A stretch of DNA of 64,000 bases, from positions 1,854,501 through 1,918,500 of the forward strand of contig NZ_CP146232.1 of assembly GCF_037040815.1 (NCBI RefSeq). Reading direction: 5' to 3'. Below the pieces are notes generated by a model. That model had not been told where the DNA came from and did not search any database. It worked only from the letters and a program-made list of their open reading frames with translations. The position numbers and the translations under genes were made by a program. Within the stretch, counting starts at the first letter, position 1. Every line of letters begins with the position of its first letter. Below, one piece after another: positions 8,502 to 17,294 of this stretch. The stretch comes from Pararoseomonas sp. SCSIO 73927. Its GTDB lineage: Bacteria; Pseudomonadota; Alphaproteobacteria; Acetobacterales; Acetobacteraceae.

Positions 8502-9851
8502 TCAGGCGCGGCCCGCCACCACCCGGTCCACCATCGCGGGCGCGAGCCCGAGGTAGTGGCCGGGATCGCAGCGCCGCCGGACTCCCTCGGCGCCGCCCAG
8601 CGCCTCGACCACCTCAGGCACCTCCACCAGGGCTTCGGCCAGGGGGCGGCCGGAGGTGATGGCGGCGCGGCAGGCGTCGTAGACCACGTCGTGCGCGTGC
8701 TGGCGCCCGAGCGCGGGGGCGGCCGCCATCATCACCGCCTCGGCCACAATCAGCCCGCCGGAGAGGTCGAGGTTCGCCCGCATCCGGTCCGTGTCGACCG
8801 TCAGGCCCGAGAGCGCGAACCTGGCCTGGTGCAGGCAGGAGGCGGCGAGGAGGAAGCTCTCCGGCAGGGCCAGCCACTCCAGGTGCCAGGGCCCGGTCGC
8901 GCGCTCGAAGTCCTGGACCATCGCGTCGAGGACCAGCGCCACCTGCTGCCGCACCGCCTTGGCGGTGGCCAGCATGATCTCGGAGGAGATCGGGTTGCGC
9001 TTCTGCGGCATGGTGGAGGAGGCGCCACGGCCCTTCACGAAGGGCTCCATCACCTCGCCGCCGAACTCGGTGGACATCATCAGCATGATGTCGGTCGCCA
9101 CCTTCGCCAGCGTGCCGGTGACGAGGCCGAGGAAGGCCACCGCCTCCGCCAGCCCGTCCCGCGCCACGTGCCAGGTGACGACGGGCTGGCCCAGGCCGAG
9201 CTCCTCGCAGAAGGCCTGCTGCACGCGGAAGCCGTCCTCGCCGAGGGATGCCAGCGTGCCCGCGGCCCCGGCGAACTGCCCGACCAGCACGCGCGGCCGG
9301 AGCTGCGCCAGCCGCTCGGCATGCCGGTCCATCGCCGCCAGCCAGACCGCGACCTTGTAGCCGAAGGTGACGGGAAGAGCCTGCTGCAGGTGGGTGCGGC
9401 CCGCCATCGGCGTGTCGCGGTGGCGCGCCGCGAGGTCGGCGAGGATGCCGCGCAGGGCCTCGATGTCGGCGGCGACAAGATCCAGGGCGGCGCGGAGCTG
9501 CAGCACGCTGGCCGTGTCCATGATGTCCTGGGTGGTCGCGCCCCAGTGGACGTAGCGCCCGGCCTCGCCCGCCCTCTCCGCGAGCTGGTGGACGATGGCG
9601 AGGATGGGATAGCCGACATTGTCGGTCTCGGCCTTCAGCCGGGGCCAGTCGAAGGCGGCCCCGGCGCCCGCGGCGGCGATCGCCTCCGCCGCCCCGGCGG
9701 GGATGACGCCGCACCGCGCCTCGGCGCGGGCGAGCGCGACCTCCACCTCGACGTAGCGGCCGACCAGGGCCTCGTCGGAGAAGACGGCGCGCATCGCGGG
9801 CGTGCCGAACATGTCACGAAACAGGGCGGAGTCGAGCGGGGTGCTGGGCAT
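8502..9851 (-). CDS. PcaB-like lyase (fumarase/aspartase superfamily)
   Basis: A 449-residue member of the adenylosuccinate lyase / 3-carboxy-cis,cis-muconate cycloisomerase group. The superfamily signature is present at about residues 276-287 (GASSTMPQKRNP), with HWGATTQDIMDTA near 105-115 holding the conserved second region. These enzymes form homotetramers and eliminate or add across a fumarate-like bond. Lack of neighbouring pca or pur genes means the substrate could be cycloisomerised muconate or an amino-dicarboxylate adduct. It is followed 14 bases upstream on the same strand by a Bug receptor, so receptor and lyase form one operon controlled by the divergent GntR gene. Confidence 0.85.
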   Translation of the reverse strand: MPSTPLDSALFRDMFGTPAMRAVFSDEALVGRYVEVEVALARAEARCGVIPAGAAEAIAAAGAGAAFDWPRLKAETDNVGYPILAIVHQLAERAGEAGRYVHWGATTQDIMDTASVLQLRAALDLVAADIEALRGILADLAARHRDTPMAGRTHLQQALPVTFGYKVAVWLAAMDRHAERLAQLRPRVLVGQFAGAAGTLASLGEDGFRVQQAFCEELGLGQPVVTWHVARDGLAEAVAFLGLVTGTLAKVATDIMLMMSTEFGGEVMEPFVKGRGASSTMPQKRNPISSEIMLATAKAVRQQVALVLDAMVQDFERATGPWHLEWLALPESFLLAASCLHQARFALSGLTVDTDRMRANLDLSGGLIVAEAVMMAAAPALGRQHAHDVVYDACRAAITSGRPLAEALVEVPEVVEALGGAEGVRRRCDPGHYLGLAPAMVDRVVAGRA

Positions 9852-9865
9852 GATAGGGGTTCCTG

Positions 9866-10879
9866 TTATTCCGGGCGGACGCCGGCCTGGGTCATGACGG
9901 CGCGCCAGCGCTCCATTTCGGAGACGAGGAAGGCCCGCGTCCCCGCGAGATCCGCCTCCGGCATGGGCACGTTGCCGAGCTCCGCCAGCTTCGCGACGAA
10001 ACCCGCGTCCTTCATCGCCGCCGCCACCTCAGCGTGCAGCCGGTCCACGACCGGGCGCGGGGTCGCGGCGGGGGCGAGGAGCATGTTCCAGGTGGACATC
10101 TGGAAGTCGGCCAGCTCCGGGATGCCGCTCTCGCGCACCGTCGGCAGGTCCGGCAGGAAGGGCACGCGGGCGGGGGAGGTGACGGCGAGCGGGCGCACCA
10201 TGCCGCCGCGGATGCTGCCGAGCGCCGTGGTGGAGGTGTCGTTCACCGAGGCGATGGTGCCGGACAGGAGGTCGGTCATCGCGTTCGCCACGCCGCGATA
10301 GACGACATGGTTCATGCGCGCCCCGGTCTTGGCGAGGATCTGCACCATGGAGACATGCGCGGCCGAGCCGTTGCCCGCCGATCCGTAGTCCAGCCGGTCC
10401 GGCCGGGCACGGGCGGCTTCGATGAGGTCCTTCAGCGTGCGGTAGGGCGAGTTGGCGCCGACCAGGACCACCACCGGCCCCTCCATCAGCACGCCCACCG
10501 GCACGAAGTCCGCCACCGTGTCGTAGGGCACGCGGCGGTAGAGGCTGGGGTTGATGGAGTGGGAGAGGTTGTTGAACAGCAGCGTGTAGCCGTCCGGCGC
10601 GGCCTTGGCGACGACGTCCGCCCCGATGGTGGAGCCCGCGCCGGTGCGGTTCTCGACCAGCACGCGCGCGCCCATCTGCCGGGACAGCTGCTCGGCGAAA
10701 ACTCGGCCCAGCGTGTCCGTCGGGCCGCCCGCACTGAAGGGCAGGATCAGGCGGATGGGCTTGTCCGGGTAGCTCCCGGTGCCCTGGTTCTGCGGCTGGG
10801 CCCGGGCCGGGGCTGCCGGGAGAACGGGCGCGAGGCCGGACGCGGCAGCGGCGGCAAGCAGGGACCGGCGGGACAGCAT
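9866..10879 (-). CDS. Bug/TctC-family tripartite tricarboxylate receptor
   Basis: A 337-residue periplasmic substrate-binding protein of the Bug family. A Tat/Sec-like signal (MLSRRSLLAAAAASGLAPVLPAAPARAQ) is followed by the family core: YPDKPIRLILPFSAGGPTDTLGR, VENRTGAGSTIGADVVAKAAPDGYTLLF and the later LPDLPTVRESGIPE. Bug proteins bind carboxylates such as tricarballylate, glutamate or aromatic acids. No TctA/TctB lies beside it, so it must share membrane partners encoded elsewhere, such as those at 58.6-60.7 kb. It is the first gene of the operon with the lyase, facing the GntR regulator. Confidence 0.92.
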   Translation of the reverse strand: MLSRRSLLAAAAASGLAPVLPAAPARAQPQNQGTGSYPDKPIRLILPFSAGGPTDTLGRVFAEQLSRQMGARVLVENRTGAGSTIGADVVAKAAPDGYTLLFNNLSHSINPSLYRRVPYDTVADFVPVGVLMEGPVVVLVGANSPYRTLKDLIEAARARPDRLDYGSAGNGSAAHVSMVQILAKTGARMNHVVYRGVANAMTDLLSGTIASVNDTSTTALGSIRGGMVRPLAVTSPARVPFLPDLPTVRESGIPELADFQMSTWNMLLAPAATPRPVVDRLHAEVAAAMKDAGFVAKLAELGNVPMPEADLAGTRAFLVSEMERWRAVMTQAGVRPE

Positions 10880-10891
10880 GGCTCTTCCTCT

Positions 10892-10973
10892 ATTGGTTCG
10901 GACTTATTTTATGGAACGGACCATAACCGCCGCGCGGCAGCGCTTGTCAACGATAGATTGGTCCGTACCTTAT
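10892..10973. promoter_or_regulatory. Three related operator-like sites between Bug and gntR
   Basis: The divergent promoter region holds three sites sharing a TGGTYCGKACC-like core: ATTGGTTCGGACTTAT at 10892-10907, TTATGGAACGGACCATAA at 10909-10926 (arms TTATGG/CCATAA; reverse strand reads TTATGGTCCGTTCCATAA), and ATTGGTCCGTACCTTAT at 10957-10973. Such GT..AC half-sites fit GntR-type operators. The third lies 6 bases from the gntR start, which would allow autorepression. Confidence 0.6.
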
Positions 10974-10979
10974 CTGCCG

Positions 10980-11768
10980 ATGCTGCCCGCCGCCGCCTCC
11001 CCGCCGCGCTACGCGGCCCTGGCCCGCGAACTCGCCGACGAGATCGCGCGCGGGGTGCGCCCCGCCGGTTCCAGGCTGCCGACCGAGGTCGAGCTCTCGG
11101 CGGAGCGGGGGGTCAGCCGCGCCACCGTCCGCGCCGCCCTGCTGCGGCTGGAGGAGCTGGGCCTCGTCTCCCGGCGGCGCCGGTCAGGCACCCATGTGAC
11201 GGCGGGAGCGCCGCGGCGGCCCGGCACCTATGCCCAGTCCCTGGCCGGGATCGACGACCTGCTGCAGTACGCCGTGGAGACCGAGCGGCGGGTCCTGCGG
11301 GTCGGGCCGGTGATCGCGGACGACCTCCTCGCCGCGCGGCTCGCGCTGCGCCCGGGAAGCCGCTGGTGCCAGGTCTCCAGCCTGCGCGTCGCGCCGGGCC
11401 GGGACGGGCTGCCGCTCTGCTGGACCGACACCTACGCCGACGCGGACGCGGCCCCCCGCGATCTCGAGCGGCGGCTGAGGGAGGGCAGCCATCGCGGGCT
11501 GATCGCGACCCTCCTCGCCGAAAGGTCGGGGCGGCCGATCGACGAGGTCGCCCAGGACATCCGCGCCTCGGGGATCCCGGAAGGCGAGGTGGCGGAGGCG
11601 CTCCAGGCCGAGCCGGGCGGGCACGCGCTGGAGATCACCCGCCGCTACATCGACCCGGCCGGCATCCCGCTCGCGGTGACGGTCAGCCTGCACCCGGCCG
11701 AGCGCTTCTCCTACTCGACCCGGCTCCGGCGGACGGGCGCGCCGGAGGGATCTTCGGCGGGCGGGTGA
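10980..11768 (+). CDS. GntR-family regulator (HutC/UTRA subfamily)
   Basis: A 262-residue transcription factor. The N-terminal winged helix is clear (residues about 8-75: YAALARELADEIARG, RLPTEVELSAERGVSRATVRAAL, LVSRRRRSGTHV). The C-terminal part (about 90-255) matches a UTRA effector domain, as in HutC, sensing a small ligand related to the regulated pathway. The ATG at 10980 was chosen because upstream in-frame ATGs (for example 10912) lie inside the operator-like repeats; no strong ribosome site is visible. Probable targets are itself and the divergent Bug-lyase operon. Confidence 0.87.
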   Translation: MLPAAASPPRYAALARELADEIARGVRPAGSRLPTEVELSAERGVSRATVRAALLRLEELGLVSRRRRSGTHVTAGAPRRPGTYAQSLAGIDDLLQYAVETERRVLRVGPVIADDLLAARLALRPGSRWCQVSSLRVAPGRDGLPLCWTDTYADADAAPRDLERRLREGSHRGLIATLLAERSGRPIDEVAQDIRASGIPEGEVAEALQAEPGGHALEITRRYIDPAGIPLAVTVSLHPAERFSYSTRLRRTGAPEGSSAGG

Positions 11769-11851
11769 CGGACATCCCGGCGGGGGGTGCGGGCGCAGGG
11801 CCGCGGCAGCTCTCCCGGCGCGGCGGACAGTTGCGGCGGACGGTTCATGCG

Positions 11852-12661
11852 TCAGCCGAGCGGGATCAAGGGGCGGCCGGCCAGCGCCTGAAGCAGGAGG
11901 CCCAGCGTGGCGGCCGGCCAGAGCACGGCGGCGGCGGCGAGGACCTGCGGCGCGCCCCGTGCCCTCGAGGCGCTCAGGACTAGGCCAAGCAGGGGGAGGA
12001 GCTGGGCCGCGTGCAGGCCGACGAAGTGCGCCACCCGCAGGTCCCCGGCCGTGCCAGACCAGCCGAACAGCGGGATGGTGGGGCCGGCCACGCCCGAGCC
12101 CCCCACCACCGCGCCATCATTCGTGGAGATGGCCCAGCCCGTCACCAGCCCCGTGACCCCCGAGACGAGCAGCCCGATCGCGACGGCGCGGCCGACGAGC
12201 ACGGGCACCCCGGGCGCGGGATGCCGCAGGATCAGCGCGCCGAGCAGCGCGGTCGCCAGGACGAGGAGCGTCGCCCCGATACCCATCAGCGCGTACATGG
12301 CCAGATCGAAGGGGCTGGTGGCGAAGTGCGAGGGCAGGCCGCGCGCGCCCTGCAGGGTGATCCAGCCGGCCTCGAACAGCGCCGCACCCAGCAGCACGGC
12401 CACGATCACCGCGGCCGCGCGGCCCCTCCTGGCCTTCCTGTCGAGCGCGCTGAGGGCCAGCACGACGGTCAGCACGTGGACGGCGAGGGACAGCTGGAAC
12501 TTGAGCGGCTTCAGCCAGACAGAGACCCCGCCGATGGTCCGGCCGTCCAGGGCGAGACCGAGAAGGGTCGGCAGCGTCATCGCGAGAAAGAGCAGGCCGG
12601 TCGCCGTGGCGAGGCGCTCCCGCCGGAGAAGCCCGGCGGCCTGGGTCAGGACTTCGGACAC
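11852..12661 (-). CDS. Uncharacterised multipass membrane protein
   Basis: A 269-residue protein with about seven hydrophobic segments and no enzyme motif I can name. Conserved-looking stretches are VWLKPLKFQLSLAVHVLT (about 50-67) and ITLQGARGLPSHF (about 100-112), recurrent in an uncharacterised inner-membrane family. It lies 15 bases downstream of the ABA4-like gene and is probably co-transcribed with it. No signal peptide beyond the first membrane segment. Function unknown. Confidence 0.72.
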   Translation of the reverse strand: MSEVLTQAAGLLRRERLATATGLLFLAMTLPTLLGLALDGRTIGGVSVWLKPLKFQLSLAVHVLTVVLALSALDRKARRGRAAAVIVAVLLGAALFEAGWITLQGARGLPSHFATSPFDLAMYALMGIGATLLVLATALLGALILRHPAPGVPVLVGRAVAIGLLVSGVTGLVTGWAISTNDGAVVGGSGVAGPTIPLFGWSGTAGDLRVAHFVGLHAAQLLPLLGLVLSASRARGAPQVLAAAAVLWPAATLGLLLQALAGRPLIPLG

Positions 12662-12676
12662 GGACGTGCCCTCCCT

Positions 12677-13123
12677 TCAGGCGGTGCGGGGCGCCGGGCG
12701 CAGCAGCGCGGCGCCGGCGAGGAGGACGAGGAGGCCGACCGGCCCGAACAGGAAGGTCAGCGGCAGCGCGGGCAGAAGCAGCCAGCGCGTCAGCCCCCGG
12801 CGGTCCACCTCATCCGCGATCGAGCCGCCGACCAGGAGGTCGAAGGCGAGGTAGTGGGCCCAGCCCGCCAGCAGCATGCGGGGATCCTCGAAGAGGAGGG
12901 CGACCGCGCCGAGGGTGCCGTACCCGCCCCCCGCGCCCGGCCAGGCGACGGCCACGAGCGCCGTGTAGAGGACCGAAAGGATGATCGGGACGGCACGGCC
13001 GGCGACCCCCACCCGCAGCCAGGCACGCCCGGTGAGGACGCCGAGGATCAGCGCCGCCCAACCGGCCAGGGCAATCATGTTGGCGATCCGGAACAGGATG
13101 GCAGGATCCATGGTCTTCTCCAT
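12677..13123 (-). CDS. ABA4-like (DUF4281) membrane protein
   Basis: A 148-residue, four-helix membrane protein resembling the ABA4-like family, with the characteristic MLLAGWAHYLAFDLLVGGSIADE segment (about 83-105). Plant ABA4 takes part in neoxanthin formation, but bacterial members have no settled function and no carotenoid genes lie nearby, so no role is assigned. ATG 13123 gives the usual N-terminus. It forms an apparent operon with the downstream membrane protein; the gap on its 5' side consists largely of tandem repeats. Confidence 0.75.
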   Translation of the reverse strand: MEKTMDPAILFRIANMIALAGWAALILGVLTGRAWLRVGVAGRAVPIILSVLYTALVAVAWPGAGGGYGTLGAVALLFEDPRMLLAGWAHYLAFDLLVGGSIADEVDRRGLTRWLLLPALPLTFLFGPVGLLVLLAGAALLRPAPRTA

Positions 13124-13128
13124 GTCGT

Positions 13129-13231
13129 TGGAAGCGCGGGGTGCCTGGAAGCGCGGGGCGCCGGGGCCGTGCGGCCGGAACCTTGGCCGGATCGGAACCG
13201 GCCGAATCAGAATCGGCCGAATCAGAATCGG
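13129..13231. repeat. Two short tandem repeat arrays in the mipA/ABA4-like gap
   Basis: 13129-13162 is a 17-base unit (TGGAAGCGCGGGGYGCC) repeated twice with one mismatch. 13187-13231 is a 15-base unit repeated three times without gaps: a diverged copy at 13187-13201, then two identical copies CCGAATCAGAATCGG at 13202-13216 and 13217-13231. The last copy overlaps the 3' end of the mipA-like gene including its stop codon. Slippage is the simple origin. Confidence 0.85.
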
Positions 13232-14034
13232 TAAGACAGGGCGAGACCGCCGAGCAGCTGGCTCCGCGAGCCCTCCAGCCTCACGATCGGGCTGTCGGCG
13301 GCGTCGCCCAGCAGGTGGCTGTAGGCGAGCCGTCCGGTCAGGCCCCAGCGCCGGTTGAACTGGTAGCCGGCGGTGAGGCCCAGCCCCACGTCGCGCAACC
13401 CGCCCCCCGGCCGGTAGCCCGGCAGCCCGGAGCGCACGGCCTCCGGCTCCGTCACGCCGAAGAAGGTGCGCGTATACTTCCCGCTGGCGAGGTTCGCCTC
13501 CGCGTCGAGGTTGACGAAGAAGCTGCGGCCGCGCAGCGCGGCGTAGGAGACGCCGGCCGTGCCGAGAAAGCCGTTGCTCGATCCTGTCGCGGCGAGGGAC
13601 AGCTCCACCCGGCCCTGGCCGCGGGCGTCGCCGCCGAGGCGGACGCCGAGGAAGCCGCCGGCCTCGACGGAGGTGTCGATCTCGTTCAGGCGGGACACGC
13701 GGTCGCTGTCCACGTCGTCGTTGCGGCCGGTGTTGAGCCGCAGCAGCGGCCCCGCGACGATGTCGCGGGACGGCACCAGGTTGGCGCGAAGGCTCAGCCC
13801 GCGCAGCTGCAGGAAGTACGCGCCGTACTCCACGTCGCCCAGCACGAAGGGGGCGACCTTGACCGTGTCCGCCCCGGCATAGTCCGGCACGAGGGCGGGG
13901 CCGAGCCCGATGAACCCGGACCAGCCGGTGACGGGGTCCGGTGCCTGGCCCCCCTGGGCGAGCGCCGGGGCGGCGGCGAGAAGCAGTGGCAGCACCGGGC
14001 AGGCGCGGAGGAGGATACGAGGGCTGAGCGACAC
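13222..14034 (-). CDS. MipA/OmpV-family outer-membrane protein
   Basis: A 270-residue predicted outer-membrane beta-barrel. A signal peptide ends near residue 26 (LLAAAPALA-QG), and the body is built from alternating short strands with aromatic girdles. It ends in the SYRF C-terminal Phe expected for BAM-assembled barrels. WSGFIGLGPALVPDYAGAD and the repeated glycine-rich turns are typical of MipA/OmpV proteins, which act as scaffolds for murein hydrolases or as small porins. It is divergent from an OmpR-type two-component system 161 bases away, a common arrangement in which the regulator controls the porin. Confidence 0.85.
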   Translation of the reverse strand: MSLSPRILLRACPVLPLLLAAAPALAQGGQAPDPVTGWSGFIGLGPALVPDYAGADTVKVAPFVLGDVEYGAYFLQLRGLSLRANLVPSRDIVAGPLLRLNTGRNDDVDSDRVSRLNEIDTSVEAGGFLGVRLGGDARGQGRVELSLAATGSSNGFLGTAGVSYAALRGRSFFVNLDAEANLASGKYTRTFFGVTEPEAVRSGLPGYRPGGGLRDVGLGLTAGYQFNRRWGLTGRLAYSHLLGDAADSPIVRLEGSRSQLLGGLALSYRF

Positions 14035-14121
14035 GGGGTGGGATGCTCCTTCTGGTCGGGAGCGACCCTTAGGCGGTGATCTTGATCGGCTGATGAGAGG
14101 GTTGCGCCGGCGTCGTCATCC

Positions 14122-14171
14122 TGTGCCGGCGCTGATACAAAACCGGCACAACACGATCACACGGGATCGTG
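14122..14171. promoter_or_regulatory. Two inverted repeats between mipA-like gene and the response regulator
   Basis: TGTGCCGG at 14122-14129 pairs with CCGGCACA at 14143-14150 (13-base spacer, perfect), and CACGATC at 14152-14158 pairs with GATCGTG at 14165-14171 (6-base spacer, perfect). They lie in the divergent intergenic region, ending 23 bases before the response regulator start, and are candidate operators or mRNA hairpins; which one is not decided by sequence. Confidence 0.5.
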
Positions 14172-14194
14172 GTCCGGAGGGTAGAAGGACGGGC

Positions 14195-14904
<710 letters not shown>

Positions 14905-14908
<4 letters not shown>

Positions 14909-16284
14909 GCTTCCGGCGCTGGCTGGACGACACGATCGCCCGGCGCTTCGTCCTGACCATCCTGCTCGCCTTCGGGGCGACGCTGGTGATCAACGCGCTG
15001 TTCGTGAACTTCGCCGGGGTCTGGGGGCGGCCCTCCCTGTCGGAGGCCGGCCTGCTGAACAGCGCCGCCACCGCTGTGCGAATCCTCGACTCCCAGCCGC
15101 CGGAGAGCCGGCCGGCCATCGCGGCGGCCGCGAGCACGGCGGACTACCGGCTGAGCTGGTACGCCGGCGAGGCGCCCCTCCGGCTGACGGAGAGGCTGCG
15201 CCACAACTTCGACGAGGCGCTCCCCTCGATCCAGGCGCTGCTCGGCGACGCCGCCCGGGCGATCATCTTCTTCTCCTCCGACAGCCCGGAGATGGACGAG
15301 GTCCGCTTCGCGTTCGAGCCGGCGGGGAACGCCGAGGCCTTCTTCATGGGGGTTCAGCTGTCCGACCGCTCATGGGCCATGTTCACGGTCACGGAATGGC
15401 GCTGGGGCTTGCCCGCCAGGGCGCGGTCGGTGCTGGACCTGTCCTTCGCCCTCGCCTCCGTCCTGCTGCTCGCCATGGTCACGGCGCGCAGCCTCGCCCT
15501 GCCGATCGAGCGGCTCGCCGCGGCGGTGCGGCGCTTCGGGACGGATCCGCACGCCCCGCCAATCCGCCCCGTCGGGCCGGCCGAGCTGCGGGACACCATC
15601 GACGCCTTCAACGCCATGCAGGACCGGACCAGCCGCTTCGTGAGGGACCGGACCGTGATGCTGGCCGCGATCTCGCACGACCTCCGCACGCCCCTGACCC
15701 GCATGCGGCTGATCGCCGAGTTTGTCGAGGAACCGCAGCAGGACAAGCTCTTCCGCTACGTCGACGAGATGCAGGAGATGGTCGATTCGGCGCTGGCCTT
15801 CTTCCGCGACGATGCCGGCCAGGAGCCCTTCACGCTCTTCGACCTGCCGGAGCTGCTGAAGTCCATCATCGACGACTATGGCGATCAGGGGGTCGCGCTC
15901 CTCTACGAGGGGCCGGACCAGGGCACGCATCACGGCCGCCCTCACGACCTGCGGCGGGCCTTCGTCAACCTCATCGAGAACGCGGTGAAGTACGCGACGC
16001 CGCCGGCGGTCCGCCTGCGGATGACGAGCGGGCGCGCGGAGATCGTCATCTCCGACGAGGGACCGGGACTGCCCGAGGAGGCGCTGGAGCAGGCCTTCGC
16101 CCCGTACCACCGGCTGGAGACCTCCCGCAACCGCGCGACCGGGGGCGTCGGGCTCGGCCTCACGGCGGCGCGGAGCATCGTCCGGGCGCATGGCGGCGAG
16201 ATCCGGCTGCTCAACCGCCCGTCCGGCGGGCTGGAGGCCCGCATCGACCTTCCGACCGTGCGGAAGGAGGCCGACGGCCAGTGA
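14905..16284 (+). CDS. Membrane sensor histidine kinase
   Basis: A 459-residue EnvZ-like kinase. TM1 is at about 15-38, a periplasmic sensor region at 39-160 and TM2 at about 170-195. A HAMP linker follows (LPIERLAAAVRRFGTDP ... ELRDTIDAFNAMQDR), then a HisKA domain with phospho-acceptor His258 in AISHDLRTPLTRMR. The ATPase domain shows an N box around Asn359 (NLIENAVKYA), a G1 box DEGPGLPEEA and a G2 box GGVGLGLTAARSI. It autophosphorylates and passes phosphate to the co-translated response regulator. The stimulus is not evident; an envelope or osmotic cue would fit the porin neighbour. Confidence 0.92.
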
Positions 16285-16300
16285 TCCCGCGCAGGGCTTC

Positions 16301-16315
16301 CGCGCCGCCGGCGCG
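16301..16315. terminator. GC hairpin between sensor kinase and iclR
   Basis: Inverted repeat CGCGCC-GCC-GGCGCG, 16 bases after the kinase stop in the gap between convergent genes. No T-tract follows, so its strength is doubtful. Confidence 0.35.
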
Positions 16316-16384
16316 CGGCCTTCTAGGAATCGCTGGGATGAGCGGCCACCCTGCCGGAGGCGCCGCGAGGGGTGGGCAGGCCCC

Positions 16385-17185
16385 TCAGCCGCTCAGTGCG
16401 CGCGCGGCCTCCATGGCCAGGGGCGCCATCCGCCGGCGGAACTCCTCCGCGTCCCATTCCGCCAGCGAGCCCGCGATGTGGATGGCGCCGACAGGCCTGC
16501 CCTGGCCGTCGGTGACCGCGGCGGCCAGCACGATCTCGCCGAGGAACCACTCCTCCAGCGCCAGGGCGTAGCCCAGCGCCCGCGCCTCCTCGACCTTCGC
16601 GCGGAGGCCGGGCAGGTCCACCACGGTCCTGGGCGTCGCCGCCCGCCGGTCGGAGCGCCGGAGGACGCTCTCCACCTCCTCGTCGCTCCGGTAGGCCAGC
16701 ATGGCCCGGCCGCCGGAGGAGGCGAAGGTCGGAAGGCGGCGCCCAACCAGCGTGGCCGCGAAGGTCTCCCGTTTGCTCTGCAGGCGCACGGCGTAGATGA
16801 TCGACAGGTCGTCCGGCAGGCTGAGGTCCACCCGCTCCTGCGTCGTCCGCCGCAGGTCCATCAGCGGGGGCGTGGCGCGCTGGACGAGCGGGTGCATCCG
16901 CAGGAAGTCGTAGGAGCGGTCCATGAGGCGCAGGCCGGGCACGTGGCCGCGCCCGTGCTCGTCCGCCGCCAAGTAGCCGAGGCGGCGCAGCGTGTAGCAC
17001 ATGCGCTGCGCCCCGCTCTTGTCCAGCCCGGAGGCCTCCGCGATCTCCGAGAGGGAGAGGGGACGCTGCAGGGTGCCGAAGACCTCCAGCACGCGGAACG
17101 CCTTCTCGACGGCCTGCACGTAGAGACGGGAATCCACCTCCTCCTCCTCCGGCGCCGCGGGCGGCGACCGTTTTGCCTTTGACAT
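16385..17185 (-). CDS. IclR-family transcriptional regulator
   Basis: A 266-residue regulator: winged helix at about 20-80 (YVQAVEKAFRVLEVFGTLQRPLSLSEIAEASGLDKSGAQRM) and an IclR effector-binding domain (about 95-262, with GRRLPTFASSGGRAMLA). ATG 17185 gives the normal length; the frame runs far upstream but without plausible coding. It is divergent from the SDR/amidase operon and separated from it by a palindrome, so it probably controls that pathway in response to a pathway acid. Confidence 0.88.
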   Translation of the reverse strand: MSKAKRSPPAAPEEEEVDSRLYVQAVEKAFRVLEVFGTLQRPLSLSEIAEASGLDKSGAQRMCYTLRRLGYLAADEHGRGHVPGLRLMDRSYDFLRMHPLVQRATPPLMDLRRTTQERVDLSLPDDLSIIYAVRLQSKRETFAATLVGRRLPTFASSGGRAMLAYRSDEEVESVLRRSDRRAATPRTVVDLPGLRAKVEEARALGYALALEEWFLGEIVLAAAVTDGQGRPVGAIHIAGSLAEWDAEEFRRRMAPLAMEAARALSG

Positions 17186-17212
17186 GGCGACGATCCTCTC
17201 GCTAGCATCGAA

Positions 17213-17229
17213 ATACAATCCGATCGTAT
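17213..17229. promoter_or_regulatory. Palindromic operator candidate for the IclR regulator
   Basis: ATACAATC-C-GATCGTAT is a 17-base palindrome with seven of eight pairs matching, set in a locally AT-rich stretch 28 bases upstream of the iclR start and in front of the divergent operon. Position and symmetry fit a site for the adjacent IclR dimer. Confidence 0.5.
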
Positions 17230-17261
17230 CGATAGTCAATACTTGTTGCTGCCGGAGGATT

Positions 17262-17294
17262 GATGCCCCGACGCCGTGATCCCCATGAGTCCTG
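17262..17294 (+). other. Possible 10-codon leader ORF overlapping the first SDR start
   Basis: A GGAGG at 17254-17258 is placed correctly for ATG 17262, which opens MPRRRDPHES and stops at 17292-17294. The SDR start at 17285 lies inside it in another frame and has no good ribosome site of its own. Translation of the leader could bring ribosomes to the SDR start. The peptide may have no function of its own. Confidence 0.35.
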
